Part shown: positions 25,106-33,435 of the stretch, in pieces
How the letters are laid out: each line of letters starts with the position of its first letter
Numbering within the stretch: the first letter of the stretch is position 1
DNA from: CBDFHV01 sp965247705
GTDB lineage: Bacteria > Pseudomonadota > Alphaproteobacteria > Rhodospirillales > CAMCUA01
Assembly (NCBI GenBank): GCA_965247705.1
Contig: CBDFHV010000014.1
Coordinates: forward strand, 1 to 47,392
Length of the DNA: 47,392 nt
Direction: 5' to 3'
Notes under the pieces: generated by a model
Database searches by the model: none
Told to the model about the DNA's origin: nothing
The model's input: only the letters and a program-made list of their open reading frames with translations
Made by a program: the position numbers and the translations under genes

Positions 25106-26632
25106 GTGACCGCCACCAGAGAAAAGGACTCCGCGGCGCTGCCGGCGCGAATTATCGTCCGTCCCAGCGCCGAGATGACGGTGAAGTCCCGCCCCACCCG
25201 GCGGCGCTTTCAGAACATCCTGCGCGCCAACATCGAGGACGCCTTCCGGCGTATCGGCGCGCCGCTGCGCGTGGAGCCGGCCCTGAACCGCATGATCCTG
25301 CGCACAACGTCGGTCGCCGAGGCGGAGCGGGTGCTGCCCCGGCTGTTCGGCGTCGCCTCCTATTCCCCCGTCACCGCGGCGTCCACCTCGGCCCTTGAAG
25401 ACATTGTCGCGGTGGGTACCCGGGCTTTCACCGAGGCGGTGCGCGGCCGCCGCTACGCCGTCAGGGCCAAGCGCCTGGCGGTTTGCGGCTTTTCCTCCCA
25501 AGACGTGAACCAGCAACTGGGGGCGGCCCTCGACGGGCCCGGCAGCGTCGACCTGACCGACCCGGAGGTGACGGTCCATGTGGAGATCGGCGCCAAGGAG
25601 GCCTTGATGTTCGCCGAGCGCCGACCGGGCGCCGGCGGCCTGCCAGGAGGAACCCAGGAAGGGGTTCTGGCCCTCATCTCCGGCGGCTTCGATTCGGCGG
25701 TTGCCGCCTGGCAGGTGATGCGCCGGGGCGCGGCGGTGGATTACGTTTTCTTCAACATGGCCGGCGCGGCTTATGAGCGCATGGTGGTGCAGGTGGTGAA
25801 AGTGCTGTGCGACGCCTGGGTCTTCGGCCATGCGCCGCGCCTGCATGTGGTGGATTTCGCCCAGCCCGTGGCCGACCTCAAGGCCCATGTGCGGTCGGAC
25901 CACCAGCAGGTTGTCCTCAAGCGGCTGATGTATCGGGCGGCCTCCGCCATCGCCTACCGGACCCGGGCCCAGGCCCTGATCACCGGCGAGGCCATCGGCC
26001 AGGTGTCGTCGCAGACGGTCAGCAACCTCAATTCCATCGACCCGGCCACCGACCTGCCGGTGCTGCGCCCGCTGATCGCCTTCGACAAGACCGACATCGT
26101 CGCCATGGCGCGGAAGATCGGCACCGCGCCGCTGTCGGAGCGGATCAGGGAATACTGCGCCATCGGCGAGGGCAAGCCCGTCACCCACAGCCGCCGCGGC
26201 CGCCTCGACCAGGAGGAAGCCAAGCTGGACCCGACGCTGCTGGCGGCGGCGGTGGAAGGGCGCCGGGTGCTGGATGTGCTGTCCCTGACCGCCAACGACC
26301 TGCGGGCACCCTATCTGCTGGTCGACTCGTTCCCCGAGGGGGCCACCGTCATCGACTGCCAGCCCAAGGCGTTCTACGACCGCTGGCACGTTCCGGGCGC
26401 CGTCCACCACGAGCTGCAGGACCTGCTCACGGCCTTCCGCGACTTGGACAAGGACCCGGTCTACGTCCTCTACTGCCCCTGGGGCACCCAGACGCCGATG
26501 GTGGTCGAGATGATGCAGCAGGCCGGCTACGAGGCCTACGCCTTCCGGGGCGGCATCTCGGCGGTCAAGAAGGCCATCGCCGGCGACGACGCCGAGCTTC
26601 TGGCCGAGGCGCGGGAGCTGGGCCTGGTGTGA
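25106..26632 (+). CDS. thiI: tRNA uracil-4-sulfurtransferase ThiI with rhodanese domain
   Basis: About 508 aa. The N-terminal ferredoxin-like region contains ARIIVRPSAEMTVKS and PTRRRFQNILRANI. A THUMP domain follows, ending near AERRPGAGGLPGGTQEG. The AANH PP-loop is ALISGGFDSAVAAWQVMRRG near residue 190. Cys in IREYCAIGEGKPVTHS is the acceptor-disulfide partner. The C-terminal rhodanese has VLYCPWGTQTPMV with the persulfide Cys. It inserts sulfur at U8 of tRNA and can support thiamine thiazole synthesis. There is no ATG before the conserved start: GTG 25106 and GTG 25055 are candidates. The stop overlaps the cobT start by 4 nt (GTGA). All key residues are present. Confidence 0.92.
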   Translation: MTATREKDSAALPARIIVRPSAEMTVKSRPTRRRFQNILRANIEDAFRRIGAPLRVEPALNRMILRTTSVAEAERVLPRLFGVASYSPVTAASTSALEDIVAVGTRAFTEAVRGRRYAVRAKRLAVCGFSSQDVNQQLGAALDGPGSVDLTDPEVTVHVEIGAKEALMFAERRPGAGGLPGGTQEGVLALISGGFDSAVAAWQVMRRGAAVDYVFFNMAGAAYERMVVQVVKVLCDAWVFGHAPRLHVVDFAQPVADLKAHVRSDHQQVVLKRLMYRAASAIAYRTRAQALITGEAIGQVSSQTVSNLNSIDPATDLPVLRPLIAFDKTDIVAMARKIGTAPLSERIREYCAIGEGKPVTHSRRGRLDQEEAKLDPTLLAAAVEGRRVLDVLSLTANDLRAPYLLVDSFPEGATVIDCQPKAFYDRWHVPGAVHHELQDLLTAFRDLDKDPVYVLYCPWGTQTPMVVEMMQQAGYEAYAFRGGISAVKKAIAGDDAELLAEARELGLV

Positions 26633-27657
26633 CGGCGGCTCCGTCTTCGGTCGTAGCGCTTGGCGATTCCCTGCGCGCCGACTTCCCCGGTCCCGACGAC
26701 GACGCCGGCGCCGCCGCCGAGGCGCGGGAGGCGACGCTGACCAAGCCGCCCGGCGCCCTGGGGCGGCTGGAGGCGCTGGTGGCGTGGCTGGCGGCCTGGC
26801 AGGGGCGGCATCCGCCGCGCCTGGAGCGGCCCCGGGCGGTGGTCTTCGCCGGCAATCACGGGGTAGCGGCGCGCGGCGTGTCGGCCTATCCGCCCGACGT
26901 GACCGCCCAGATGGTGGCCAATTTCCAGGCCGGCGGCGCGGCGGTGAACCAGCTTTGCCGCACCTTCGGCGTCGACCTCAGCGTGGTGCCCCTCGACCTC
27001 GACCGGCCGACCGCCGACATCACCGGCGAGTCCGCCATGAACGAGGCCGATTTCGCCGCCGCCTGGGAGCGCGGCGCCGACGCGGTGGCGGTGGGGGCCG
27101 ACCTCCTGTGCCTCGGCGAGATGGGCATCGGCAACACCACCGCCGCCGCGGCCCTGTGTCATGCCCTTTATGGAGAGGCCGCCGAGGACTGGGTGGGCCC
27201 GGGCACCGGCGTCTCCGGCCCGGCACTGGACGCCAAGCGGGCGGCGGTGGCGGCGGCCGTCGACCGGCACCGGGAGGCCGCCACGGGGGGGCTGGACCTG
27301 CTACGCCGCCTGGGCGGGCGGGAGATGGTGGCCATCGCCGGCGCCGTGGTCGCGGCCCGCCGCCGGCGGGTGCCGGTGATCCTGGACGGCTACGTCTGCA
27401 CCGCCGCCGCCGCCGCCCTGGCCGCCGCAATACCGGACGCCCTCGACCACTGCGTCGTCGGTCATGTCTCGGCCGAGCCCGGCCATGGACGGCTGCTACA
27501 GCGCCTGGGCAAGGCGCCGCTGCTGACCCTGGACATGCGCCTGGGCGAGGCTTCCGGCGCGGTCCTGGCGTTGGCGCTGTTGAAGGCGGCCCTCGCCTGC
27601 CATACGGGCATGGCCACCTTCGGCGAGGCCGGCGTCAGCGGGCCCGAGACGGACTGA
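26629..27657 (+). CDS. cobT: Nicotinate-nucleotide--dimethylbenzimidazole phosphoribosyltransferase
   Basis: 342 aa. Family motifs are TLTKPPGALGRLEALVAWLA near residue 40, VVFAGNHGVAARGVSAYPPD near 75 with the dinucleotide/phosphate-contacting region, GEMGIGNTTAAAAL near 165, and the C-terminal VGHVSAEPGHGRLLQRLGK with the catalytic Glu in SAEPGH. It converts DMB and nicotinate mononucleotide to alpha-ribazole phosphate, the activated lower ligand for cobalamin. GTG 26629 overlaps the thiI stop (GTGTGA), indicating translational coupling with thiI. It is 13-14 kb away from the remaining cob genes in this window, so lower-ligand activation is not under the riboswitch seen at 42.7 kb. Confidence 0.94.
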   Translation: MTAAPSSVVALGDSLRADFPGPDDDAGAAAEAREATLTKPPGALGRLEALVAWLAAWQGRHPPRLERPRAVVFAGNHGVAARGVSAYPPDVTAQMVANFQAGGAAVNQLCRTFGVDLSVVPLDLDRPTADITGESAMNEADFAAAWERGADAVAVGADLLCLGEMGIGNTTAAAALCHALYGEAAEDWVGPGTGVSGPALDAKRAAVAAAVDRHREAATGGLDLLRRLGGREMVAIAGAVVAARRRRVPVILDGYVCTAAAAALAAAIPDALDHCVVGHVSAEPGHGRLLQRLGKAPLLTLDMRLGEASGAVLALALLKAALACHTGMATFGEAGVSGPETD

Positions 27658-27774
27658 CACGGGCGGCTCTCGCACCCGCCCCAACGCCCGCCTTCGAAAG
27701 GGCCGAAAAACAGACGGGATGTAAAGAGAAGAAGGTGCCTGCAGGGGGCGCCAGGCTTGGCCGTCTCGGAAAAC

Positions 27775-27803
27775 TTGACAAATTGTATCATATAAGGTAC
27801 ATT
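27775..27803 (+). promoter_or_regulatory. Sigma70-like promoter of the toxin-antitoxin operon
   Basis: TTGACA at 27775-27780 matches the -35 consensus exactly and is followed after 17 nt by TACATT (27798-27803), a 4/6 match to the -10. Predicted transcription starts near 27810, just ahead of the toxin GTG. The promoter overlaps the tandem operator, so autorepression is expected. Confidence 0.6.
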
Positions 27804-27820
27804 GTATCTTGTGAGGTACA
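27783..27820 (+). promoter_or_regulatory. Tandem 19-bp operator repeats
   Basis: TTGTATCATATAAGGTACA (27783-27801) is directly followed by TTGTATCTTGTGAGGTACA (27802-27820). The two are identical at 15 of 19 positions, and each has TGTA...TACA symmetry. They cover the -10 element and end at the start codon. This is a likely binding site for the XRE antitoxin encoded downstream. Confidence 0.65.
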
Positions 27821-28168
27821 GTGACGGAATTGAAGAAACTCCCGGCTGCGTTTTACGCCACAGCGAGCGGAAACGAGCCCGTAAGGGAGTGGCTGAAAGA
27901 TTTGAATGACGAGGATCGGCGCACCGTCGGACAGGATATTGCGACCGCTGAGTTTGGCTGGCCTGTCGGCATGCCGCTTAGCCGAGCCTTGGGCAAGGGC
28001 CTGTTTGAAATCCGATCCAACATCTCGGATAGCCGGATTGCCCGCGTCATCTTTGCCGTTGTCGAGCAGCGCTTGGTGCTGCTGCACGGCTTCGTGAAGA
28101 AGGCCCAGAAAACACCAAAACCAGACCTCGATTTGGCGGCAAAACGTTTGAAGGAGATAACATCATGA
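27821..28168 (+). CDS. RelE/HigB-type (phage Gp49-like) toxin
   Basis: 115 aa. Core features are YATASGNEPVREWLKDLNDED, then GMPLSRALGKGLFEIRSNIS and RVIFAVVEQRLVLLHGFVKK, followed by QKTPKPDLDLAAKRLKE. This order (SG..PV.EWL, LG.GL.E.R, hGF.KK...TP..ei..A) defines the Gp49-like/HigB branch of RelE-ParE toxins, usually ribosome-dependent mRNA interferases. The start is GTG 27821, with GAGG only 4 nt upstream, immediately after the operator. The stop overlaps the antitoxin ATG by 4 nt. Toxin-first order is normal for HigBA. Confidence 0.88.
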   Translation: MTELKKLPAAFYATASGNEPVREWLKDLNDEDRRTVGQDIATAEFGWPVGMPLSRALGKGLFEIRSNISDSRIARVIFAVVEQRLVLLHGFVKKAQKTPKPDLDLAAKRLKEITS

Positions 28169-28452
28169 CGAAGAAAAAGGGACGTATCGGATCATCCTTC
28201 GAGGATTTCCTGAAAGAGCAGGGAAGCCACGACGAGACGACAGCAACCGCTGTAAAGCGTGTCCTGGCCTGGCAATTGGAACAGGCCATGGCAAAAAAGC
28301 AGATGAGCAAAAACCAGATGGCGAAGGCGATGAAGACAAGCCGAAGCCAACTGGACCGGATTCTGGACCCTGACAACGAGGCCATTCAACTGGATACGGT
28401 CATCAAGGCCGCCCGCGTGCTTGGCCGCGAGGTCCGCATTGAGCTGGTGTGA
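28165..28452 (+). CDS. XRE-family antitoxin
   Basis: 95 aa. The helix-turn-helix covers LEQAMAKKQMSKNQMAKAMK and TSRSQLDRILDPDNEAIQLD, followed by VIKAARVLGREVRIELV. This is the usual antitoxin partner of Gp49-like toxins, binding the toxin and repressing the promoter. ATG 28165 overlaps the toxin stop (ATGA), giving coupled translation. The N-terminal ~40 residues are charged and probably contact the toxin. Confidence 0.9.
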   Translation: MTKKKGRIGSSFEDFLKEQGSHDETTATAVKRVLAWQLEQAMAKKQMSKNQMAKAMKTSRSQLDRILDPDNEAIQLDTVIKAARVLGREVRIELV

Positions 28453-28511
28453 TAAATCGACATGCCCCGCAGAAAACCGCCGGATTATTTCGGCGTGGAA
28501 GGCAGGAAAAG

Positions 28512-28790
28512 ATGAGCAAGAAGAATATCAAAACCGTATCTTTGGCTAATGCGCACACAATGGAAGACCGGACCCGAGAGGATGCGCCCGAAGGGCCATC
28601 CATGGGTGCTGATTTTTGGGCAACCGCCAAAGTTGTTCATCCGGGCGGCCCGAAAGAGCGCCTTACGGTGCGGTTTGATCACGACGTTGTTGCATGGTTC
28701 AAATCGCAGGGTCGGGGCTACCAGACCCGCATGAATGCCGTGCTCAGATCGTATTTCGAAGCCCAGAAAAACGATCGGGCAGAGCCTTGA
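28512..28790 (+). CDS. BrnA-like antitoxin, without a BrnT partner
   Basis: 92 aa. The segment GADFWATAKVVHPGGPKERL followed by TVRFDHDVVAWFKSQGRGYQ and TRMNAVLRSYFEAQK is the BrnA ribbon-helix-helix signature ('D..FW..A....P....v..RlD.DVl.WFk.qG.GYQTRiNavLr.Y'). BrnA normally neutralises the RNase BrnT encoded upstream, but no BrnT-like gene is present. ATG 28512 is chosen over an open frame from 28449 because a purine-rich GGCAGGAAAAG precedes it. It lies 60 nt after the antitoxin on the same strand, so it may extend the operon or be an orphan regulator. Confidence 0.82.
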   Translation: MSKKNIKTVSLANAHTMEDRTREDAPEGPSMGADFWATAKVVHPGGPKERLTVRFDHDVVAWFKSQGRGYQTRMNAVLRSYFEAQKNDRAEP

Positions 28791-29235
28791 TCGTGACCCT
28801 AGGGAAATTCACAACAGCATTCATAGCAGGCGTCGTGGCATTGATGGACAAGTCGTTTGGAAATGATGTGTTGTAAGGCCATAAGCTCAATTATAATCAT
28901 TGATCTTTTCCTTAGCTGGTTAAACTTTCACAGTCAAAGGGAATATCATTCTGACGTTTATACTCTCTAATAGAATTATATCCGGCACGCAAATCATCTT
29001 GGCTTTTGAGAGTTGGAGATATTACCCCGCCTTATTCACCCAAGGGGCCTGAAATGACTGGCGCGCGGCGGATTTTGACGTAAAATCAATGTGCTAGCCC
29101 CAATTATTCATGACGGCCATCGGATTTCAGCGGGACGAGCGGTAGCGACCGGGTTGACGGCGATTTTTGAGACGGATTGTCGGAGAGGTTGGAGGTTGTT
29201 GTTCGGGGCTCGTCCGGCGGCACCTGCCGCTTGGT
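28791..29235. other. Spacer between toxin-antitoxin locus and IS remnants
   Basis: No credible gene. About 28870-29000 is AT-rich. AGCCCCAATTATTCATGA at 29096-29113 may be the outer end of the truncated IS1380 element, after which the sequence turns GC-rich. No terminator hairpin with a T-run was found. Confidence 0.35.
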
Positions 29236-29528
29236 TCAGGGCCCTTGGGCGGTGATGCGCCCGGCGATGGCGATCATGGCCGGCTGATAGGGATAGGCCG
29301 AAGGCAGGGCGATCCTGAGGCGCGACTTGAGCTCCTCGACGCGGACGGCGATTTTGAGAAACGCCCGGCGCAGGGTTTCGAAGGTGGCCGTTCGCCACAG
29401 CGATTTCCGAGGCGCCGCTTGGCGAAGCTGATGCAGCAGCCAGTAGGCGCCGGTATGCAGGAAGAGGCGGAACTGGTTGGCCTCCCAACGGTGGCACGAC
29501 GTGCGGTCGGACTTGGTGTAGAGCTTGT
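29236..29528 (-). pseudogene. IS1380-family transposase, C-terminal remnant
   Basis: The minus strand reads NKLYTKSDRTSCHRWEANQF and RLFLHTGAYWLLHQLRQAAP, then SLWRTATFETLRRAFLKIAV and RVEELKSRLRIALPSAYPYQ, ending at a stop at 29236. This is the C-terminal end of an IS1380-family DDE transposase. It is cut at 29529, where the IS21 element begins with TGTTAACGGCGG. The catalytic part is absent from the window, so it is non-functional. Confidence 0.8.
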
Positions 29529-29639
29529 TGTTAACGGCGGAGGAATAATGCTCCACGCGAGGCGGCCGGGCGGTCCGGTCGCGGCGGCGCAAAATTGTGC
29601 CACTCATGGTCCCTTGTCGGTTGCGACGAGGGGCAGGAG

Positions 29640-31142
29640 ATGTACGGCGTGGAGCTCTATGCGGCGGTTCGACTGGCGGTTGTCGACGAGGGTCTGAGTC
29701 ATCACGAGGCGGGCCGGCGGTTCGGCATCGACCGTCGCACGGTGAAGAAGATGCTGACCTACTCGGCGCCACCGGGCTACCGCCGGACGAAGCCGGTCCG
29801 GCGGCCCAAGCTGGACGGGTTCACCGGCATCGTCGACGCGATCCTGGAGGCGGACACGGATCCGGACGTGCCGCGCAAGCAGCGCCACACGGCGCACCGG
29901 ATATTCGAGCGGCTACGGGACGAGCACGGGTTCACCGGCGGCTATACCATCGTGAAGGACTATGTCCGGGCTCGGCGGCAGTCGACGCGCGAGGCTTTTG
30001 TGCCGCTGCATCACCCGCCGGGCCATGCCCAGGTCGACTTCGGCGAGGCGGTGGTGGAGGTCGGGGGCAGGCGGGAGAAGGTTGCCTTCTTCTGCCTGAT
30101 CCTGCCCCATTCCAACGTCTGGTTCGTCAAGGCCTATCCGAGGGAGACGACGGAGGCCTTCCTGGACGGCCATGTCAGCGCCTTCGCCTTCCTCGGCGGT
30201 GTGCCGCGATCGATCCTCTATGACAACACGACGCTTGCGGTGGCGAGGATCCTGGGCGACGGCACGCGTCGGCGCACGCAGGCGTTCACGCATCTGCAAT
30301 CGCACTACCTGTTCCGCGACCGCTTCGGCCGGCCCGGCAAGGGCAACGACAAGGGCAAGGTCGAGGCCCTGGTGAAGACGGCACGGCGCCGGTTCATGGT
30401 GCCGATCCCGAAGGTGCATGACCTGTCGGTCCTGAACGAGCGGCTGCTGGCGCGCTGCCTTGAGCGGCTCGACGCGCTGGAGGCAGGGGGGCAGGCGGCG
30501 GCGCTGCTGGCCGATCTCGAGGCCCTGCGCGATCTGCCGGCGGTTCCCTTCGAGGCTTGCGAGCATGTGCCGGGCCAGATCTCGTCCACGGCCCTGGTGC
30601 GCTACCGGCTGGTGGACTACTCGGCGCCGGCGGCGCACGCCCACAAGAAGGTCATGGTGAAGGGCTATGTCGACCGGGTCGAGATCGCGCTCGGCGCCGA
30701 GATCGTCGCCCGCCATCGGCGCAGCTATGTCCGCGGCGACGTCGTCTACGACCCGCTGCACTATCTGTCGCTGCTGGAGAAGAAGCCGGGCGCCCTGGAC
30801 CAGGCGGCGCCGCTGCGGGGATGGAAGCTCGATCCGGCCTTCGACACGTTGCGCCGCCTCCTCGAAGCCCGCTTCGGCCCGCGCGGCAAGCGCGAATACA
30901 TCCAGGTGCTGCGCCTGCACGAAGACTTCCCGGAACGGCAGGTGACGGCCGCGGTGCGCGACGCGGTGAAGCGGCGCCTGATCGGCTTCGATGCGGTCAA
31001 GCATCTCCTGCTGGCGCGCATCGAGAGGCGGCCCGTGCATCTCGACCTGTCGCGCTATCCGCACCTGCCCCAGCCCTTAGTCGCCGCCACGCGGAGCGCC
31101 GACTACGCCACCCTGCTGGCCGGAGGGGCCGGCCATGGCTGA
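29640..31142 (+). CDS. istA: IS21-family transposase IstA
   Basis: 500 aa. An N-terminal HTH (EAGRRFGIDRRTVKKMLTYS) is followed by the DDE core: HAQVDFGEAVVEVGG with the first Asp near residue 133, SILYDNTTLAVARIL with the second Asp near 198, and GNDKGKVEALVKTARR with the Glu near 245. RRSYVRGDVVYDPLHYL near 370 is typical. IstA catalyses strand transfer and needs IstB. ATG 29640 is preceded by GAGGGGCAGGAG. The stop overlaps istB by 8 nt. It is a close relative of the IstA in element B but clearly diverged. Confidence 0.93.
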   Translation: MYGVELYAAVRLAVVDEGLSHHEAGRRFGIDRRTVKKMLTYSAPPGYRRTKPVRRPKLDGFTGIVDAILEADTDPDVPRKQRHTAHRIFERLRDEHGFTGGYTIVKDYVRARRQSTREAFVPLHHPPGHAQVDFGEAVVEVGGRREKVAFFCLILPHSNVWFVKAYPRETTEAFLDGHVSAFAFLGGVPRSILYDNTTLAVARILGDGTRRRTQAFTHLQSHYLFRDRFGRPGKGNDKGKVEALVKTARRRFMVPIPKVHDLSVLNERLLARCLERLDALEAGGQAAALLADLEALRDLPAVPFEACEHVPGQISSTALVRYRLVDYSAPAAHAHKKVMVKGYVDRVEIALGAEIVARHRRSYVRGDVVYDPLHYLSLLEKKPGALDQAAPLRGWKLDPAFDTLRRLLEARFGPRGKREYIQVLRLHEDFPERQVTAAVRDAVKRRLIGFDAVKHLLLARIERRPVHLDLSRYPHLPQPLVAATRSADYATLLAGGAGHG

Positions 31143-31899
31143 GGCCCCCCGCATCCTGCTCGAACATCACCTGAAGAGGCTGAAGCTGCCGACCTTCCTG
31201 CGGGAATACGAGAAACTGGCGCGCCAGTGCGCGGCCGAGGGCCTGGATCATGTGCAGTTCCTGGCCCGGCTGGTGGAGCTGGAGCTGATCGACCGCGAGC
31301 GCCGCCTCGTCGAACGGCGTATCAAGCAGGCCGGGTTCCCTGTCGTCAAACAGCTCGAGAGCTTCGACTTCAAGGCGATCCCGGCGCTCAACAAGATGCT
31401 GGTGCTGGATCTCGCCCGCGGCGAGTACATCGCGCGCCGCGAGAACGTAATCCTGCTCGGCCCGAGCGGCGTCGGAAAGACCCATGTCGCTCTCGCCCTC
31501 GGCCTCGCCGCCTGCCAGAAGGGCCTCGGCGTGCGCTTCGCCACCGCCCCCCACCTGGTCCACGAGCTGATCGAGGCGCGCGACGAGAAGAGGCTGCTCC
31601 GCCTCCAGGCCCAGCTCGCCAGGGTCAATCTCCTGATCGTCGACGAGCTCGGCTACGTGCCCCTGTCGCAGACCGGAAGCGAGCTGCTGTTCGACGTCTT
31701 CAGCCGGCGCTACGAGAACGGCGCCACCATCGTGACCTCAAACCTGCCCTTCCAGGAATGGACGACGGTGTTCGCCAGCGAGCGCCTCACCGGCGCGCTG
31801 CTCGACCGCATCACTCACCATGTCCATATCCTGGAGATGAACGGCGAGAGCTACCGGCTCAAGCAGAGCCGGTCACGACGCCGGCAACCGTCCGAATAA
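31135..31899 (+). CDS. istB: IS21-family helper ATPase IstB
   Basis: 254 aa AAA+ ATPase. An N-terminal domain (HHLKRLKLPTFLREYEKLAR) precedes Walker A LLGPSGVGKTHVALALGLAA near residue 105, Walker B VNLLIVDELGYVPL near 165, sensor-1 TIVTSNLPFQEW near 200, and the terminal ITHHVHILEMNGESYRLK. It remodels target DNA and delivers it to IstA. ATG 31135 overlaps the istA end, so translation is coupled. The frame is complete and the element should be active. Confidence 0.94.
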   Translation: MAEAPRILLEHHLKRLKLPTFLREYEKLARQCAAEGLDHVQFLARLVELELIDRERRLVERRIKQAGFPVVKQLESFDFKAIPALNKMLVLDLARGEYIARRENVILLGPSGVGKTHVALALGLAACQKGLGVRFATAPHLVHELIEARDEKRLLRLQAQLARVNLLIVDELGYVPLSQTGSELLFDVFSRRYENGATIVTSNLPFQEWTTVFASERLTGALLDRITHHVHILEMNGESYRLKQSRSRRRQPSE

Positions 31900-31904
31900 C
31901 CCCC

Positions 31905-32015
31905 CGCTTGACCCCGTGGGCCCACAGGCCCCTCCCACGCGCGGGCCGCCGCCAGCCGCGCCGAGGGCGCGTCGCCCCGCGCGCGGGTCCCTCCCATGGA
32001 CTACGCGGACAAGCT
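31905..32015 (+). other. Conserved GC-rich trailer of IS21 element A
   Basis: Non-coding segment after istB. It has blocks CGTGGGCCCACAGGCCCCTC, CCACGCGCGGGCCGCC and CGCGCGGGTCCCTCCCATGG that recur inverted in element B (32545-32655). Conservation between otherwise diverged elements suggests a structural or regulatory role. Confidence 0.5.
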
Positions 32016-32079
32016 ACCACCGAGCCCGTGGTACATTTTTGCGCCGCCGCGCCGGTACATATTCCCGCCGCCGTTGACA

Positions 32080-32482
32080 CACCACACACGTCAAGGCGCA
32101 TCGCTGCGCCGGCGGCGGAAAAGGGGGGCCTCTGCTCAGGCCATCGGCCGCACAAAGGGCGGACGCAACACCAAGGTCCATGCCCTGAGCGACGAACATT
32201 GCCGGCCCCTGGCCTTCTATCTCACGCCCGGCCAGACCGCCGACATCAAGGGCGCCGTCATGCTCGCCGCGCATCTGCCGAGGACGCGATATCTTCTCGC
32301 CGACAAGGCCTATGACGCCGACCACTGGCGCGCCTGCCTGCTACGCCAGAAAATCCAGCCGGTCATCCCCAACAAGGTGAACCGCAAACAACCTCATCCC
32401 TTCGACACAGAGCGATACAAAGACCGAAACACCATCGAGCGCATGTTCGGACGCCTCAAGGACTTCCGACGCATCGCCACGC
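32080..32482 (+). pseudogene. IS5-family transposase internal fragment
   Basis: From 32080 the bases encode T-H-V-K-A-H-R-C; after one frameshift they read AQAIGRTKGGRNTKVHALSD, then PLAFYLTPGQTADIKGAVML, RYLLADKAYDADHWRA and RNTIERMFGRLKDFRRIAT. These are the IS5/IS1031 DDE C-terminal motifs, including the second Asp (LLADKAYD) and the Glu (NTIERMFGRLKDFRR). The fragment is cut at both sides by the IS21 elements, so neither N- nor C-terminal ends remain. Confidence 0.86.
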
Positions 32483-32544
32483 TGTCAACGGCGGAGTAAC
32501 AAGGGGCCATTGGGCGGCGTAAAAAGGGGCCACTCGGTGTTTGA

Positions 32545-32655
32545 GGCTTGTCCCCGTAGTCCATAGGAGGGACCCGCGCGCGGCGCGGCGTGCCTCTCAG
32601 TTGGCTGACGCGGCGGCGCGCGTGGGAGGGGCCTGTGGACCCACGGGGGCAAGCG
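32545..32655 (-). other. Conserved GC-rich trailer of IS21 element B
   Basis: The reverse complement matches the trailer of element A at 31905-32015, sharing CCACAGGCCCCTCCCACGCG and CGCGCGGGTCCCTCC. Together the two trailers form a ~110-bp imperfect inverted repeat around the IS5 fragment. Confidence 0.5.
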
Positions 32656-32667
32656 ACGCGAGGTAGG

Positions 32668-33435
32668 TCAGGCTGATTTTTCGGGTTTTCTGCGGTTTTT
32701 GCTCTGGTTGAGCCGGTAGCTCTCGCCGTTCATCTCGAGAATATGGACGTGGTGGGTAAGGCGATCGAGCAAGGCGCCGGTGAGGCGCTCGGAACCGAAT
32801 ATCTCGGTCCATTCATCGAACGGCAGGTTGGAGGTGACCAGGACGGAACCACGCTCGTAACGCTGGCTGAAGACCTCGAACAGCAACTCGGCGCCGGTTT
32901 TTGACAGCGGCACGAAGCCGAGCTCGTCGATGATCAGGATCTTGTACCCGGCGAGCCTCCTCTGGAACCGCAGCAACTGTTTGTCGTCGCGCGCCTCCAT
33001 GAGCTCATGCACCAGAGCGGCGGCGGTGGTAAAGCCAACCGAAAGCCCTTTCTGGCAAGCGGCCAGACCGAGCCCAAGGGCGATATGGGTCTTGCCGGTT
33101 CCGCTGTTGCCAAGCGCGATCACGTTCTCCCGGCGGTCGATGTACTCGCCGCGGGCAAGCTCGAGCACCAGCGTCTTGTTGAGCGAAGGGATGGCCTTGA
33201 AGTCGAACGCATCCAGGCTTTTAACCACCGGGAAACGGGCCGCCTTGATGCGCCGTTCTATCAGGCGGCGTTCCCGATCGATCAGCTCGAGTTCCGCCAA
33301 CCGCTGTAGATAGCGGACATGGTCGACGCCTTCCGAGGCGCATTGCCGGGCCAGCTTGTCGTATTCCCTCAGGAAGGTCGGCAGCCTGAGCGTCTTGAGG
33401 TGATGGTTCAGCAACAGCTGCGGGGTATCGGTCAT
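32668..33435 (-). CDS. istB: IS21-family helper ATPase IstB (element B)
   Basis: 255 aa. It has the same layout as the other IstB: HHLKTLRLPTFLREYDKLAR, Walker A ALGNSGTGKTHIALGLGLAA, Walker B ILIIDELGFVPL, SVLVTSNLPFDEW and LTHHVHILEMNGESYRLNQ. ATG 33435 overlaps the istA stop by 4 nt (ATGA). The frame is intact. It delivers target DNA to IstA in an ATP-dependent manner. Confidence 0.94.
   Translation of the reverse strand: MTDTPQLLLNHHLKTLRLPTFLREYDKLARQCASEGVDHVRYLQRLAELELIDRERRLIERRIKAARFPVVKSLDAFDFKAIPSLNKTLVLELARGEYIDRRENVIALGNSGTGKTHIALGLGLAACQKGLSVGFTTAAALVHELMEARDDKQLLRFQRRLAGYKILIIDELGFVPLSKTGAELLFEVFSQRYERGSVLVTSNLPFDEWTEIFGSERLTGALLDRLTHHVHILEMNGESYRLNQSKNRRKPEKSA

Larger units (their letters stand above)
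29529..32079 (+). mobile_element. IS21-family element A (complete)
   Basis: It spans 2,551 bp from TGTTAACGGCGG (29529) to CCGCCGTTGACA (32079). A second inner inverted repeat, GCGGCGGCGCAAAA (29581 on) and its complement ending at 32050, shows the multiple terminal repeats typical of IS21. It contains istA and istB. The left flank is IS1380 and the right flank is IS5, with no target duplication, so a rearrangement has joined unrelated flanks. Confidence 0.85.

Noticed and set aside
27660..27690. GGGCGG/CCGCCC stem after cobT as a terminator
   Set aside because: The stem is only 6 bp and no T-run follows.
29575..29579. CCGGT at 29575 and 32052 as a 5-bp target duplication of IS21 element A
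   Set aside because: Comparison of both IS21 elements places the true ends further out at TGTTAACGGCGG and CCGCCGTTGACA, so the match lies inside the element.
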